DNA of 64,000 nt from Filimonas lacunae (GTDB taxonomy: Bacteria; Bacteroidota; Bacteroidia; Chitinophagales; Chitinophagaceae). Numbering within the stretch: the first letter of the stretch is position 1; the number at the start of each line of letters is the position of its first letter. The stretch lies in assembly GCF_002355595.1 (NCBI RefSeq), contig NZ_AP017422.1, positions 186,001-250,000 on the forward strand, given 5' to 3'. This document shows, piece by piece, positions 35,245-43,592 of this stretch. A program made the position numbers and the translations under genes. The notes under the pieces were generated by a model. The model was not told the DNA's origin and searched no databases. It worked only from the letters and a program-made list of their open reading frames with translations.

Positions 35245-37863
35245 TTACCGGATCAATACAATAGTACCTTTTCGTTCTACTGTTCTGCCGGTGTAGTCAA
35301 CAGCTTGCGCAGTATATACATAGGTGCCGCTGGCCTGTGGTTCGCCATCATAACGGCCATCCCAGCCTTTACCTTCTTCGGTGGTGTAAAACATTTGCCT
35401 GCCCCAGCGGTTGTATATTCTAAAGAATTTCAGCTGCTTCATACCGGCCAGTATAGGCTTAATAATATCGTTCAGGCCATCGGCATTCGGTGTAAAGCCG
35501 CTGGGTACAAATATTTCCGGTTGTGTGGTAAACACCCGAACCGTAACCTGGTCATCTGCATAGCAGCCTTCTGCTGTATACACTCTTACTGTATAAGTGA
35601 TGGTGTCGCCACCAGTGTAATAAATAAATACAGGATCAGCCGAATTAGTGCTGTTTAATGCTGTGGAAGGTGACCATACATAGTTAACACCTCCGGTGGC
35701 ATGTAGTTGAACCGGTTGTCCTACCACTACGTTGGTATCATTGCCGGCAAAGGCTTTTACCGGCGGCAATACGGTTATCAGCACAGAATCTTTTACAGGC
35801 TTAGGGCAGCCCAAGGTGTCTGTAACAGAAATATAGTAGGTGGTGGTGGCTTGTGGCCCTACAATAGGATTCAGTGTATTGGTGTTGAGCATGGATTTGG
35901 TTGGCGACCATTGAAAATGCGCAGCGGTAGTTGTGGCATGTATAGTAGCAAGGTCGGCAAAACAAAGTGTGGTATCACCTGTAGCCACAACAGTGGGGTA
36001 GGGTACTACAATAATATTGGTTGAGGTATTGGCGGTACACTTACCCAGCCGGGCTTCTACAAAATAGGTGATATTATTAAGCGGCGCCGCTTTAGGATAT
36101 TTAATGGTAGTGCTGCTTAATCCGGTGGCAGGCGTCCAGGTATATTGCAGGCCATGACTTACCGGGCGAAGGGTAATGCTATCTGTTTGGCAAATAGTAG
36201 TATCCACGGGCAACTGCACGGTAATAAAGTCCAGCACGTTTACTTTAATAGAATCGGTATTGGTACAGCCGCGGTCAGTAAGGGTTACTATGTAAGTGGT
36301 AGTGTCTTTAGGATATACCAGTGGATTATTGGTGTTGGCGTTTATAATGTTATAATTAGGCGTCCATTGAAAGGTGCCCGTGCCGTAGGCTATTAATGGC
36401 AGGGTGTCTACGCTGCATATTAAAGTGTCTTTAAAAGGCAATGTTATGGGCGGCCTTGCCGATATCACCACTGCCTTAGTAGTAGTGTCTTTACAGCCCT
36501 TGCTATTGGTAACTATCAGCTGCACATTTACGTTGGCAGGGGCGGGGTATAAGTAGCTGGGATTACGTATATGCGATGTATCTGCCTGGGTGGTGTTATC
36601 GCCAAAGTTCCAGCTCCAGCTATCCACTACACCATAGGTTGTTTGGGTGGCATCTGTAAACAAAAAGCTATTGAGGTAACAGCTGCCGTTTACATTAAAA
36701 TCCGGTACAAACCCCGGGAACACTCTTACTTTGGCACTGGCCGAATCGGTACAACCTGCACCTGCCACCACTGTTAATTTAATAGTATAAACACCTGTAT
36801 CGGCATAAGTATAAGTAGGATTTGCCTGGTGCGATGTGTCGGTGGTAATATTGGGCACTCCAAAATCCCAGAGATAAGAAGTGATATTGCTATTGGTAGA
36901 TTCGTTGAAGAAGCTATTGGTAAAGCTATTACAGGAAATGTATTCCGGGTCAAGCAATGCAGCTGATAAGCTACAGTTGGCTACTGTAATATGAATTTCT
37001 TTCCGGGTTTGTCCTATTAGTACGCCTTTTCTATATTCCATCACCACTACCGCCACAGCGTAGTCGCCTGTTTGTGAAGGGGCGCGGCCCGAAATAATAC
37101 CCGAAAACTTATCAATGGTAACATCATTACCCAAAGGGGTGGTGCCACTATAGCTGCCATTGTAAGGCACGGAAGCGTAAGGTGGATTGCTGGGCGGGTT
37201 AGGCTGCGCTCCTCCGTTATTGCCTGCGCTACCACCTATAATACCATCTGTAAAGGAATATACCAGCGAATCGCCGTCTTTATCAGTAGCACTAAAGTCA
37301 AAAGTGAATGGTGAGTTGTAGCAAACCACTGCAGTATCCTTTTGTGCAAATACGGGGCTGTTATTATCATAAAAAGGCAAGCTATTCACTTTTCCGGGAA
37401 TGGTATTGGTGTAGGTAACCCCTACGTTGCTGGAGTTAAATACGTTTACAATGCCCTGTATACGGCAACAACGTTGTACGGCAAGCGTGTAGCCGTTGTC
37501 GTTGTTGGCTAATTCAATAGTGGTAGTGTACTTATCTATCCGGTAGCAAATGTCCGGAACAGGGCTGATACAAGGGCTAAACCAAACTTTTTGAGCAATA
37601 ATGCTGTCTGTATGCCGGATGTTCAGTGTGTACTGGTAAGCATCGGTAACTGCGTCAAAAACGCCCAGGTATACTACCTGGTCAATTTGCCGTTGTTGCG
37701 ATGCACAGCTTAAATATTGATTTACGGTAACCTGGTATCTGGAAGTATTGCTGCTGATGCCTGGTCCCAGGTATTCATACTGTATCCAGCCACCTTTGAG
37801 GTGATCGGCAAGCAAGGAGGTTGCTATACCTGAAAACAGGATAAGTAGAATTAGTTTCTTCAT
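35245..37863 (-). CDS. secreted PKD-domain protein with T9SS type B C-terminal domain
   Basis: An 872-residue exported protein. A signal peptide (about residues 1-19, ending SLLA) is followed by the region DHLKGGWIQYEYLG, an internal Ig/cadherin-like part (FSATDKDGDSLVYSF), PKD domains recognisable from SYLWDFG and SWSWNFGD, and several Thr-rich repeats of the form TTTYxVTLTD. The last 90 residues (FVPSGFTPNADGLND to the end) are the gliding-motility-associated type B sorting domain. The protein is therefore a T9SS substrate, presumably exported through SprA and left on the cell surface. Adhesion is plausible but not shown. It follows the alpha/beta hydrolase gene by 16 bases. Confidence 0.92.
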   Translation of the reverse strand: MKKLILLILFSGIATSLLADHLKGGWIQYEYLGPGISSNTSRYQVTVNQYLSCASQQRQIDQVVYLGVFDAVTDAYQYTLNIRHTDSIIAQKVWFSPCISPVPDICYRIDKYTTTIELANNDNGYTLAVQRCCRIQGIVNVFNSSNVGVTYTNTIPGKVNSLPFYDNNSPVFAQKDTAVVCYNSPFTFDFSATDKDGDSLVYSFTDGIIGGSAGNNGGAQPNPPSNPPYASVPYNGSYSGTTPLGNDVTIDKFSGIISGRAPSQTGDYAVAVVVMEYRKGVLIGQTRKEIHITVANCSLSAALLDPEYISCNSFTNSFFNESTNSNITSYLWDFGVPNITTDTSHQANPTYTYADTGVYTIKLTVVAGAGCTDSASAKVRVFPGFVPDFNVNGSCYLNSFLFTDATQTTYGVVDSWSWNFGDNTTQADTSHIRNPSYLYPAPANVNVQLIVTNSKGCKDTTTKAVVISARPPITLPFKDTLICSVDTLPLIAYGTGTFQWTPNYNIINANTNNPLVYPKDTTTYIVTLTDRGCTNTDSIKVNVLDFITVQLPVDTTICQTDSITLRPVSHGLQYTWTPATGLSSTTIKYPKAAPLNNITYFVEARLGKCTANTSTNIIVVPYPTVVATGDTTLCFADLATIHATTTAAHFQWSPTKSMLNTNTLNPIVGPQATTTYYISVTDTLGCPKPVKDSVLITVLPPVKAFAGNDTNVVVGQPVQLHATGGVNYVWSPSTALNSTNSADPVFIYYTGGDTITYTVRVYTAEGCYADDQVTVRVFTTQPEIFVPSGFTPNADGLNDIIKPILAGMKQLKFFRIYNRWGRQMFYTTEEGKGWDGRYDGEPQASGTYVYTAQAVDYTGRTVERKGTIVLIR

Positions 37864-37879
37864 GAAAAGAACGTGATAA

Positions 37880-38683
37880 TCAGTTCACCGCCCGTATAAA
37901 GTGTAACAGGTAGCTGTTTACAGTTGCTGTAGCTTCCCACATTCCCATATGGCCCACTTGTTTCAGTACATGAATATACGAACTATTAGGCAGGGATGAC
38001 TGTTTTAACACATCATTGAAAGGAGCAGCCACATCTTCTGTTCCCATGATAAATAATACCGGAACAGGGCTGTTTTTCAAAACGCTTGTTCTGTCGGGCC
38101 TTATCATCATGGCATGATAGTATTGCTGTAAACTGAGGGTAGAAAAAGCTGTGCTTTTTTCGATAAGACTATTTATTTTATCGGTGTTCTTCGCTTTATA
38201 GTCAGCTCCAAACAGGTTAGGAATGGTGGTTTTTAAAAAGGCAGCGCCGCCATATTGTTCCATCATTTCAATTCCCCGCTGCCTGTTGGCTTTTTTCTCG
38301 TCACTATCGGCAAAAGCGGTGCTGTGCACCATACCGAAGCCGTTAATAATAGCAGGATATTTTTCAGCCATGGCCAGGGTAATATAACCTCCCATGCTAT
38401 GCCCCAGAAAGGTGCAGCTGGTTACCTGTTCGTGTTGCAGTAACGCATAAATAGCGGCTGCATAATCTTCTATATTCGATTCAGGTTGAGAATGCAGCGG
38501 AGCAGATGCGCCACTACCGGGAATATCTGGTACAATTACCTGGCAATGTTGTTGTAAATACGAAACCTGCTCATCCCATATGGTGCTGTCTTCTCCAAAG
38601 CCATGTAATAACACCACCACAGGGCCGGTGCCGTTTTTTGTATAGCTAAGGGGGTGGTTTTTATAGGAAAACTGATAAGTCAT
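37880..38683 (-). CDS. alpha/beta-fold hydrolase
   Basis: A 267-residue cytoplasmic hydrolase without a signal peptide. The oxyanion motif VVLLHGFGED is near residue 25, the nucleophile serine is in FLGHSMGGY, the acid is in MGTEDVAAPF and the histidine is in VGHMGMWE. This is the standard alpha/beta-hydrolase triad; the substrate is unknown. It lies 5 bases after the DUF4105 gene and 16 before the T9SS cargo gene, in an apparent three-gene minus-strand unit. Confidence 0.9.
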   Translation of the reverse strand: MTYQFSYKNHPLSYTKNGTGPVVVLLHGFGEDSTIWDEQVSYLQQHCQVIVPDIPGSGASAPLHSQPESNIEDYAAAIYALLQHEQVTSCTFLGHSMGGYITLAMAEKYPAIINGFGMVHSTAFADSDEKKANRQRGIEMMEQYGGAAFLKTTIPNLFGADYKAKNTDKINSLIEKSTAFSTLSLQQYYHAMMIRPDRTSVLKNSPVPVLFIMGTEDVAAPFNDVLKQSSLPNSSYIHVLKQVGHMGMWEATATVNSYLLHFIRAVN

Positions 38684-38688
38684 ACATA

Positions 38689-39849
38689 TTATTTAAAAGT
38701 CAGCTGAAAACTGCGCCAGGCTGTAATGATAACAACCGGAAGGAAGGCAATGTTAAGTTGCTGGGGTAAAAAAATCCAGGCTACTAAAACAGCTATTTGC
38801 AAAAAGGCCAGATACAAAAAATATTTCCTTACCCAGGTGGGGCGTTTGTATATAAAAAAGCCTGCTAATAAATTGGTGGGTAATGCCCAAAGCAGATTAT
38901 AGTTGGCTGCACAGGCAACATGGTCGGTACAAAACCACATAAACAATAATAGCACACCTACCAGTCCGGTAACATATAACCCAATAGAATCAATAATGAG
39001 CATAAGGGTAGTGCCGGCTTTTTGTTTCCATTGTGATAATAGCAACACTACTACAGCTATTACACTAAACACTATCAGGGGTACATGCTTATTCTGCGGC
39101 GATAAATCGGGGCTGGCGCTGAATAATTGCTTTTTCTGTAACACTAATGGTGTTTTATCGCCTTTTTTAGCACTATCTACTCCTTTCAGCAGGTAGTCCG
39201 GTAAAAACATGCTTTCATTTACGGTAACAGGTCTGTCCATCCTGCTGCCCAATAACAGGTCTATACCCAGTTTGCTCCAGGGCTGGCCACCATTGTCCAG
39301 GTAAACATGAATCATGTTACGGAAAGTGGTGCCTTCCGGCACAAGCGGGGCCTGCATGGTAACGCCCGGTATATTATGTTGTACCTGGTCCCTTACACGG
39401 CTGGTGCAGTTGTCAAATAAAAAATCATACTTATAATACTTGTTGCTGCCTTGCAGGTTTGTTTTCAGGGCTTCCAGTAACGCCTGTTTTTCGGCGCAGG
39501 TCATGTTTAATTCCTGCTCGGTAATGCCGCGCTGCTCTTCCTGGTAAAATTGCATGAAGCCATCAAAAGGCTCCGGGTTCAGAAAATAGTCCAGCTTACC
39601 TCTTACAAACTTGGAATAAAAATCCGGATCACTAAAGTCGAAGGTGCCATAGTTAAACACTACATCCTGGTGCCGGGTGCTGTCGGTAATACGCAGGGCA
39701 GTATGCCCGAATAAAGAATACAGTTCGGCGCCGGGGGCGCAGGTAATGACGCTGATGCGTAAACGGCAGCTGTCCGGTTGGCCAAATGCCAGGCTGGTGC
39801 TGATAGCCAATGCCAGTACAAACGAAATAAAGTGGCGCATAGAATTCAT
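38689..39849 (-). CDS. DUF4105 (Lnb-type) membrane protein
   Basis: A 386-residue protein with a signal peptide (ending SLAFG), an N-terminal periplasmic domain, and about four hydrophobic helices in the last 140 residues. The domain contains PGAELYSLFGHTALRI, VFNYGTFDF and FLFDNCTSRVRD, with conserved His and Cys as in DUF4105. My recollection is that a DUF4105 protein (Lnb) was reported as the lipoprotein N-acyltransferase of Bacteroides; that role is inferred, not shown here. Two in-frame starts exist (39849 and 39840). A strong hairpin with a T-run ends immediately before the start codon. Confidence 0.85.
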   Translation of the reverse strand: MNSMRHFISFVLALAISTSLAFGQPDSCRLRISVITCAPGAELYSLFGHTALRITDSTRHQDVVFNYGTFDFSDPDFYSKFVRGKLDYFLNPEPFDGFMQFYQEEQRGITEQELNMTCAEKQALLEALKTNLQGSNKYYKYDFLFDNCTSRVRDQVQHNIPGVTMQAPLVPEGTTFRNMIHVYLDNGGQPWSKLGIDLLLGSRMDRPVTVNESMFLPDYLLKGVDSAKKGDKTPLVLQKKQLFSASPDLSPQNKHVPLIVFSVIAVVVLLLSQWKQKAGTTLMLIIDSIGLYVTGLVGVLLLFMWFCTDHVACAANYNLLWALPTNLLAGFFIYKRPTWVRKYFLYLAFLQIAVLVAWIFLPQQLNIAFLPVVIITAWRSFQLTFK

Positions 39850-39920
39850 TAAAAAAAGCCAGTAATAAAAAGTAAAGAACGTTAACTATTGCCGGTGGTT
39901 TTACTTTTTACTACTGACTT
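39850..39920 (-). terminator. long imperfect hairpin and T-run downstream of lysA, abutting the DUF4105 start
   Basis: Plus-strand arms 39856-39876 and 39900-39920 are 21 bases long and pair at 19 positions, with a 23-base loop. On the minus strand the hairpin is followed by seven T (39851-39857). It fits a terminator for scpB-lysA, yet the DUF4105 ATG begins only two bases after the T-run. Confidence 0.7.
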
Positions 39921-39941
39921 TTCCATTTTTGTATATGGTTG

Positions 39942-41156
39942 TTATAGTACTTCTATCTGATTGCGAAGCAGGTCTTCAAACACATCCCTCTTGCGTATCT
40001 GGTGGGCGGTTCCGTCTTTTACCAGTATTTCTACCGGTTTATAACGGCTGTTGAAGTTGCTGCTCATTTCAAACCCGTAAGCGCCTGCATTATAAAAAAC
40101 CAGGTAATCGCCTTCCCGCACTTCATTCAGCTCTCTATGCCAGGCAAAAGTGTCTGTTTCGCAAATATTACCTACTACCGAATATGTTTTTTTAGGCCCG
40201 TTAGGGTTGCTGATATTTTCTATACGGTGGTAAGCATCGTAAAACATGGGACGTATCAGGTGGTTAAATCCACTGTCTACGCTTACAAAGGTAGCGGCAC
40301 TGGTTTCTTTCATCACGTTTACCTGTGTTATGAAATAGCCACATTCACTTACCATAAATTTACCGGGTTCAAACCAAACCTGTAAAGGTTTGCCGCCGGG
40401 GTTAGGATGGTTGGCAAATGCTTCCCCTACTTTTTGGGCCAGCAAAGGAATATCGGTTTCTACATCTCCGTCTTTATAAGGCACTTTAAAGCCGCCGCCC
40501 AGGTCAATAAACTCCAGGTCTTTAAAATGAGGAATGATATTGAATAACACCTCAATACCCTTTACAAACACCTCCACATCTTTTATCTCGCTGCCGGTGT
40601 GTATGTGTAAGTCGCAAATGCGCAGGTTGTATTTGTTTACCAGTTCCAGTATGGTTTCAATCTGGTCTACGGGAATGCCGAATTTGCTTTTTTCGTGACC
40701 GGTAGAAATTTTCAGGTTACCACCCGCCATAATGTTAGGACGCAGGCGGATACCCACCGGGTAGGAGTGACCGAATTTCTGACCAAACTTTTCCAGATTG
40801 GAAAGGCTGTCTATATTAATGTATACACCCAGGTTTTTGGCTTCTTCAATTTCACTAAAGCCGATGCCGTTGGAAGTGTACAAAATTCTGTTGGGAGGGA
40901 ATCCGGCGTGTAGTGCCAGCTTTACTTCATTAATGGAGCTACAATCAACATTGGCACCCAGCTCTTTAATATGCTTTAAAATGTTGATGTTGGTAAGTGC
41001 CTTACAGGCATAAAAGAAAACCGTATTGGTATTGCTGAAAGCGGTAGTTAGTTTACGGTATTGCTCTTCAATTTTTTCTGCGTGGTAAACATAAACCGGG
41101 GTTCCATACGTGCCGGCAATGTCCACTAATTGTTCGCTGCTTAATGCTTGTGCCAT
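39942..41156 (-). CDS. lysA: diaminopimelate decarboxylase
   Basis: A 404-residue PLP enzyme that makes L-lysine from meso-diaminopimelate, the last step of lysine synthesis. The PLP lysine is K52 in YACKALTN; the glycine-rich phosphate site is IDLGGGFKVPY, the substrate segment is WFEPGKFMVSECG, and the second active-site region is VVGNICETDTFA. The open frame extends upstream to 41273 but overlaps scpB; MAQALSSEQLVD at 41156 matches the family start and follows the scpB stop by one base. Confidence 0.94.
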   Translation of the reverse strand: MAQALSSEQLVDIAGTYGTPVYVYHAEKIEEQYRKLTTAFSNTNTVFFYACKALTNINILKHIKELGANVDCSSINEVKLALHAGFPPNRILYTSNGIGFSEIEEAKNLGVYINIDSLSNLEKFGQKFGHSYPVGIRLRPNIMAGGNLKISTGHEKSKFGIPVDQIETILELVNKYNLRICDLHIHTGSEIKDVEVFVKGIEVLFNIIPHFKDLEFIDLGGGFKVPYKDGDVETDIPLLAQKVGEAFANHPNPGGKPLQVWFEPGKFMVSECGYFITQVNVMKETSAATFVSVDSGFNHLIRPMFYDAYHRIENISNPNGPKKTYSVVGNICETDTFAWHRELNEVREGDYLVFYNAGAYGFEMSSNFNSRYKPVEILVKDGTAHQIRKRDVFEDLLRNQIEVL

Positions 41157-41157
41157 G

Positions 41158-42153
41158 TTATTTTTGTTCGGGATGCTCACCAGAAGGTTCATCATCCTGG
41201 TGGCCGTCTTCATTATTGTCTGGGGTATTGTCTTCGTCTTCCTCTTCTTCGTCATCAAAAGCATCTTCTTCATCTGCTTCGTCCTCTTCTTCTCCGGAAG
41301 TGGTGGCTTCTTCGTCTGCTTCTTCCTGTTCTATATCTTCTGTGTCAGTTTCGTCCTCTTCTGAAACACCTGCTTGTGTTTCGGAAATGCTTGCTTCGTA
41401 TTCTGAGGGTTCAGCAGCTTCTGTGGTTTCGGAGGCCTCTACATCAGAGTCTCCATCCAGGTCATCCACGGGAATTAAAGCACCGCTGCTGTCTACTGCC
41501 AGTGGTATTTCAGATTGCACCACCACGGCTTCTTCTTCTTCGTGTACAATATTTTCTTCGCTGGAGGTGGTAATGCCGTTTACTACGGTAGCTTCTACCA
41601 TTTGCTCGGCCAGTACTTCTTTTATCTTTGGCAGGTCTTCGGCGCTGTTAATGCCAAAGTAGTCCATAAAGGTTTTGGACGTGCTGTATATTAAAGGTTT
41701 CCCGGGTAACTCTTCGCTACGTCCGGATATCACGATCAATTCTTTTTCCAGTAATTTTTGAATGCTGTAGTCACTGTTTACACCCCGTATGCCTTCAATT
41801 TCCCCTTTGGTAATAGGTTGTTTGTAGGCTATAATAGCCAGCGTTTCCATAGCTGCGTTCGACAGGCGTTTTAAAAACTTATCGCCATTGAGTTGTGCTA
41901 CGGTTTTGTGGAAGGTTTTTTTAGTGAGGAACTGCCAGCCGCCGCCGCTTTCTCTTACTTCAAACGGGAAGAATTCCGATTCGTATTTGTCAGCAATGTT
42001 TTCCATACAGCTTTCTACCTGTTCCAGGGTAATGCGCTGTTCCATGAAGCCAAATGCGTTATTAATCAGCTCCACTATATCGGGACTGGTCAATGGTTTT
42101 TCACTGGCAAAGATCAAAACTTCAATATGCGGAATAATTTCAGATAGCTCCAT
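41158..42153 (-). CDS. scpB: segregation and condensation protein ScpB with long acidic tail
   Basis: A 331-residue ScpB, the winged-helix subunit that bridges ScpA and Smc in chromosome condensation. Residues 1-190 are the normal domain: HIEVLIFASEKPLT, LSNAAMETLAIIAYKQPITK, IEGIRGVNSDYSI. From about residue 200 the protein continues for about 130 residues that are extremely rich in Asp and Glu and probably disordered; usual ScpB proteins stop near 190. The Asp/Glu codons create a GAA/GAC-rich DNA stretch at 41.2-41.5 kb. The stop lies one base before lysA. Confidence 0.93.
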   Translation of the reverse strand: MELSEIIPHIEVLIFASEKPLTSPDIVELINNAFGFMEQRITLEQVESCMENIADKYESEFFPFEVRESGGGWQFLTKKTFHKTVAQLNGDKFLKRLSNAAMETLAIIAYKQPITKGEIEGIRGVNSDYSIQKLLEKELIVISGRSEELPGKPLIYSTSKTFMDYFGINSAEDLPKIKEVLAEQMVEATVVNGITTSSEENIVHEEEEAVVVQSEIPLAVDSSGALIPVDDLDGDSDVEASETTEAAEPSEYEASISETQAGVSEEDETDTEDIEQEEADEEATTSGEEEDEADEEDAFDDEEEEDEDNTPDNNEDGHQDDEPSGEHPEQK

Positions 42154-42210
42154 GGTTAATAGTCATTAAGTCATACAAGTCAGGTAAGAATATCATTGAA
42201 CTTGCTTATT

Positions 42211-42388
42211 GTCATTGAGTCAGGGACGGTCAATGCATTTTAAGGAACATGTCAGTCAATGAGTTCTTAGCTAATATAAAATAGTCATTGAGGTTAAAGG
42301 TTAAAAAAAGTGAATCGAATTTACCACTTCATCCGTGTAAAAAGCGCATTCACTTTAATTAGCTGTAATTATTTTAACCTCAATGACT
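42211..42388. repeat. nested inverted repeat and GTCATTGAG copies between scpB and atpG
   Basis: AGTCATTGAGGTTAAA (42283-42298) and its exact reverse complement (42373-42388) bracket a second inverted pair, AAAGTGAAT (42307-42315) and ATTCACTTT (42348-42356). Further GTCATTGAG or TCAATGAG relatives occur at 42161, 42211 and near 42254. The whole 256-bp gap has no gene. It may be a terminator-like element for atpG or a decayed non-coding repeat element. Confidence 0.6.
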
Positions 42389-42409
42389 TATTGACTATTT
42401 GCTCAAAGA

Positions 42410-43291
42410 CTACGCTCCTAATGCAGCAGCACCGCTTACAATCTCGGTAAGTTCGGTAGTGATAGCTGCCTGACGGGCGCGGTTGTAAGATATTTTCAGC
42501 GATTTCAACAGTTCATTTGCGTTTTCGCTGGCTTTATCCATAGCGGTCATACGGGCTCCATGCTCACTGGCGTGGGCATCCAGCACCGCTTTGTATAATT
42601 GGATATTTAATATTTTAGGCATCAACTCTGCAATCAAAGCACCTTTCTCTGGTTCAAAGATGAAATCAGTCTTTTTGGCACCTTGTTTCGGTTCTTCCTT
42701 AGGAATAGGTAAGAACTGTTCTGCTGCAAAGCGTTGAGTAGCAGCGTTTTTAAATTCGCTGTATACGATTTCTACTGCATCAAAAGTTTTGTTGGCAAAA
42801 GCTTTCATAGCAGCCCTGGCCACTTGCTGAACGTTTTCAAAATTCAGTTGCAGGAAAAGATCTTTATAAGTAGCGTCGGTTTTGTAACCGCCTTTGGTCA
42901 GGGTTTCCCAGCCTTTTTTACCAATGTTCCAGATAGTAACATTGCCTTTGGCAAACTGGGTAGCGTATTTAGACTGGATAGTGGCTTTGGCTGCTTTTAC
43001 TACGTTTGTATTATAAGCACCAGCTAAACCACGGTCGCTGGTAATAACTATCAGCAGTACGTTTTCAACAGGGCGTGTTTCGGCCAGTTCTAAATTCAAT
43101 TCTCCTTCGGTGCTGCTTACTATATTACTCAGCATTTCCTGCAATTTCTGTGCATAAGGGCGCATTTGTATTATTGCGTCCTGCGCACGGCGTAATTTGG
43201 CAGCACTCACCATTTTCATGGCTTTGGTGATCTGTTGAGAACTCTGTACAGATTTAATGCGGTTGCGAACTTCTTTTAACTGACCGGCCAT
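42410..43291 (-). CDS. atpG: ATP synthase F1 gamma subunit
   Basis: A 293-residue gamma subunit, the rotating central stalk of F1. The N-terminal helix LKEVRNRIKSVQSSQQITKA, the segment VLLIVITSDRGLAGAYNTNV and the C-terminal helix NRARQAAITTELTEIVSGAAA are all family signatures. No other atp gene is within the window, and the gene is flanked by scpB (256 bp away) and the divergent secA. A minus-strand TACTTTTG at 43345-43352 gives it an independent promoter. Confidence 0.96.
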   Translation of the reverse strand: MAGQLKEVRNRIKSVQSSQQITKAMKMVSAAKLRRAQDAIIQMRPYAQKLQEMLSNIVSSTEGELNLELAETRPVENVLLIVITSDRGLAGAYNTNVVKAAKATIQSKYATQFAKGNVTIWNIGKKGWETLTKGGYKTDATYKDLFLQLNFENVQQVARAAMKAFANKTFDAVEIVYSEFKNAATQRFAAEQFLPIPKEEPKQGAKKTDFIFEPEKGALIAELMPKILNIQLYKAVLDAHASEHGARMTAMDKASENANELLKSLKISYNRARQAAITTELTEIVSGAAALGA

Positions 43292-43592
43292 TGTGAATTA
43301 ATCGTTTGGATGTTTTTTTAACAACAAAAACCTAAAATTGGCTGCAAAAGTAGCAGAAAATAGGCACATTTCCATTACTGGTTCTAAAAAAGCCTTTCCA
43401 GCAATTTTGTAACCCGGGGCTAAACTTCCCTCCGTAAATTGATTACCTTTGGCACCCGCTGTAGTAAAGGGCCTGTCAATTTGGCCTTTAGGCACGGGCT
43501 TGCATTGTTTTTGAAGAGGATGTATATCAAAAATACTAATAATTAAGCGCCGGAAGGTTCTCTGTTACCGGGTGTAAAACGATCATAATTCT
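43292..43592. other. 301-bp intergenic region with divergent atpG and secA promoters
   Basis: No credible gene is present. It holds TACTTTTG on the minus strand (43345-43352) for atpG and TACCTTTG on the plus strand (43444-43451) for secA, both exact TAnnTTTG matches. The secA leader of about 140 bases can fold: CCCG (43455-43458) with CGGG (43495-43498), enclosing AAAGGGCC (43466-43473) with GGCCTTT (43483-43489). A 65-codon open frame on the minus strand (43298-43495) resembles nothing I recognise. Confidence 0.6.

Noticed and set aside
41144-41662. Serine-rich 172-codon plus-strand frame
   Set aside because: It is antisense to the Asp/Glu-rich tail of scpB; runs of GAA/GAC codons read as TTC/TCT/TCC on the other strand. 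A shadow frame.
43298-43495. 65-codon minus-strand frame upstream of atpG
   Set aside because: It covers the atpG promoter element and most of the divergent promoter region, has no recognisable sequence, and ends just before the atpG start.
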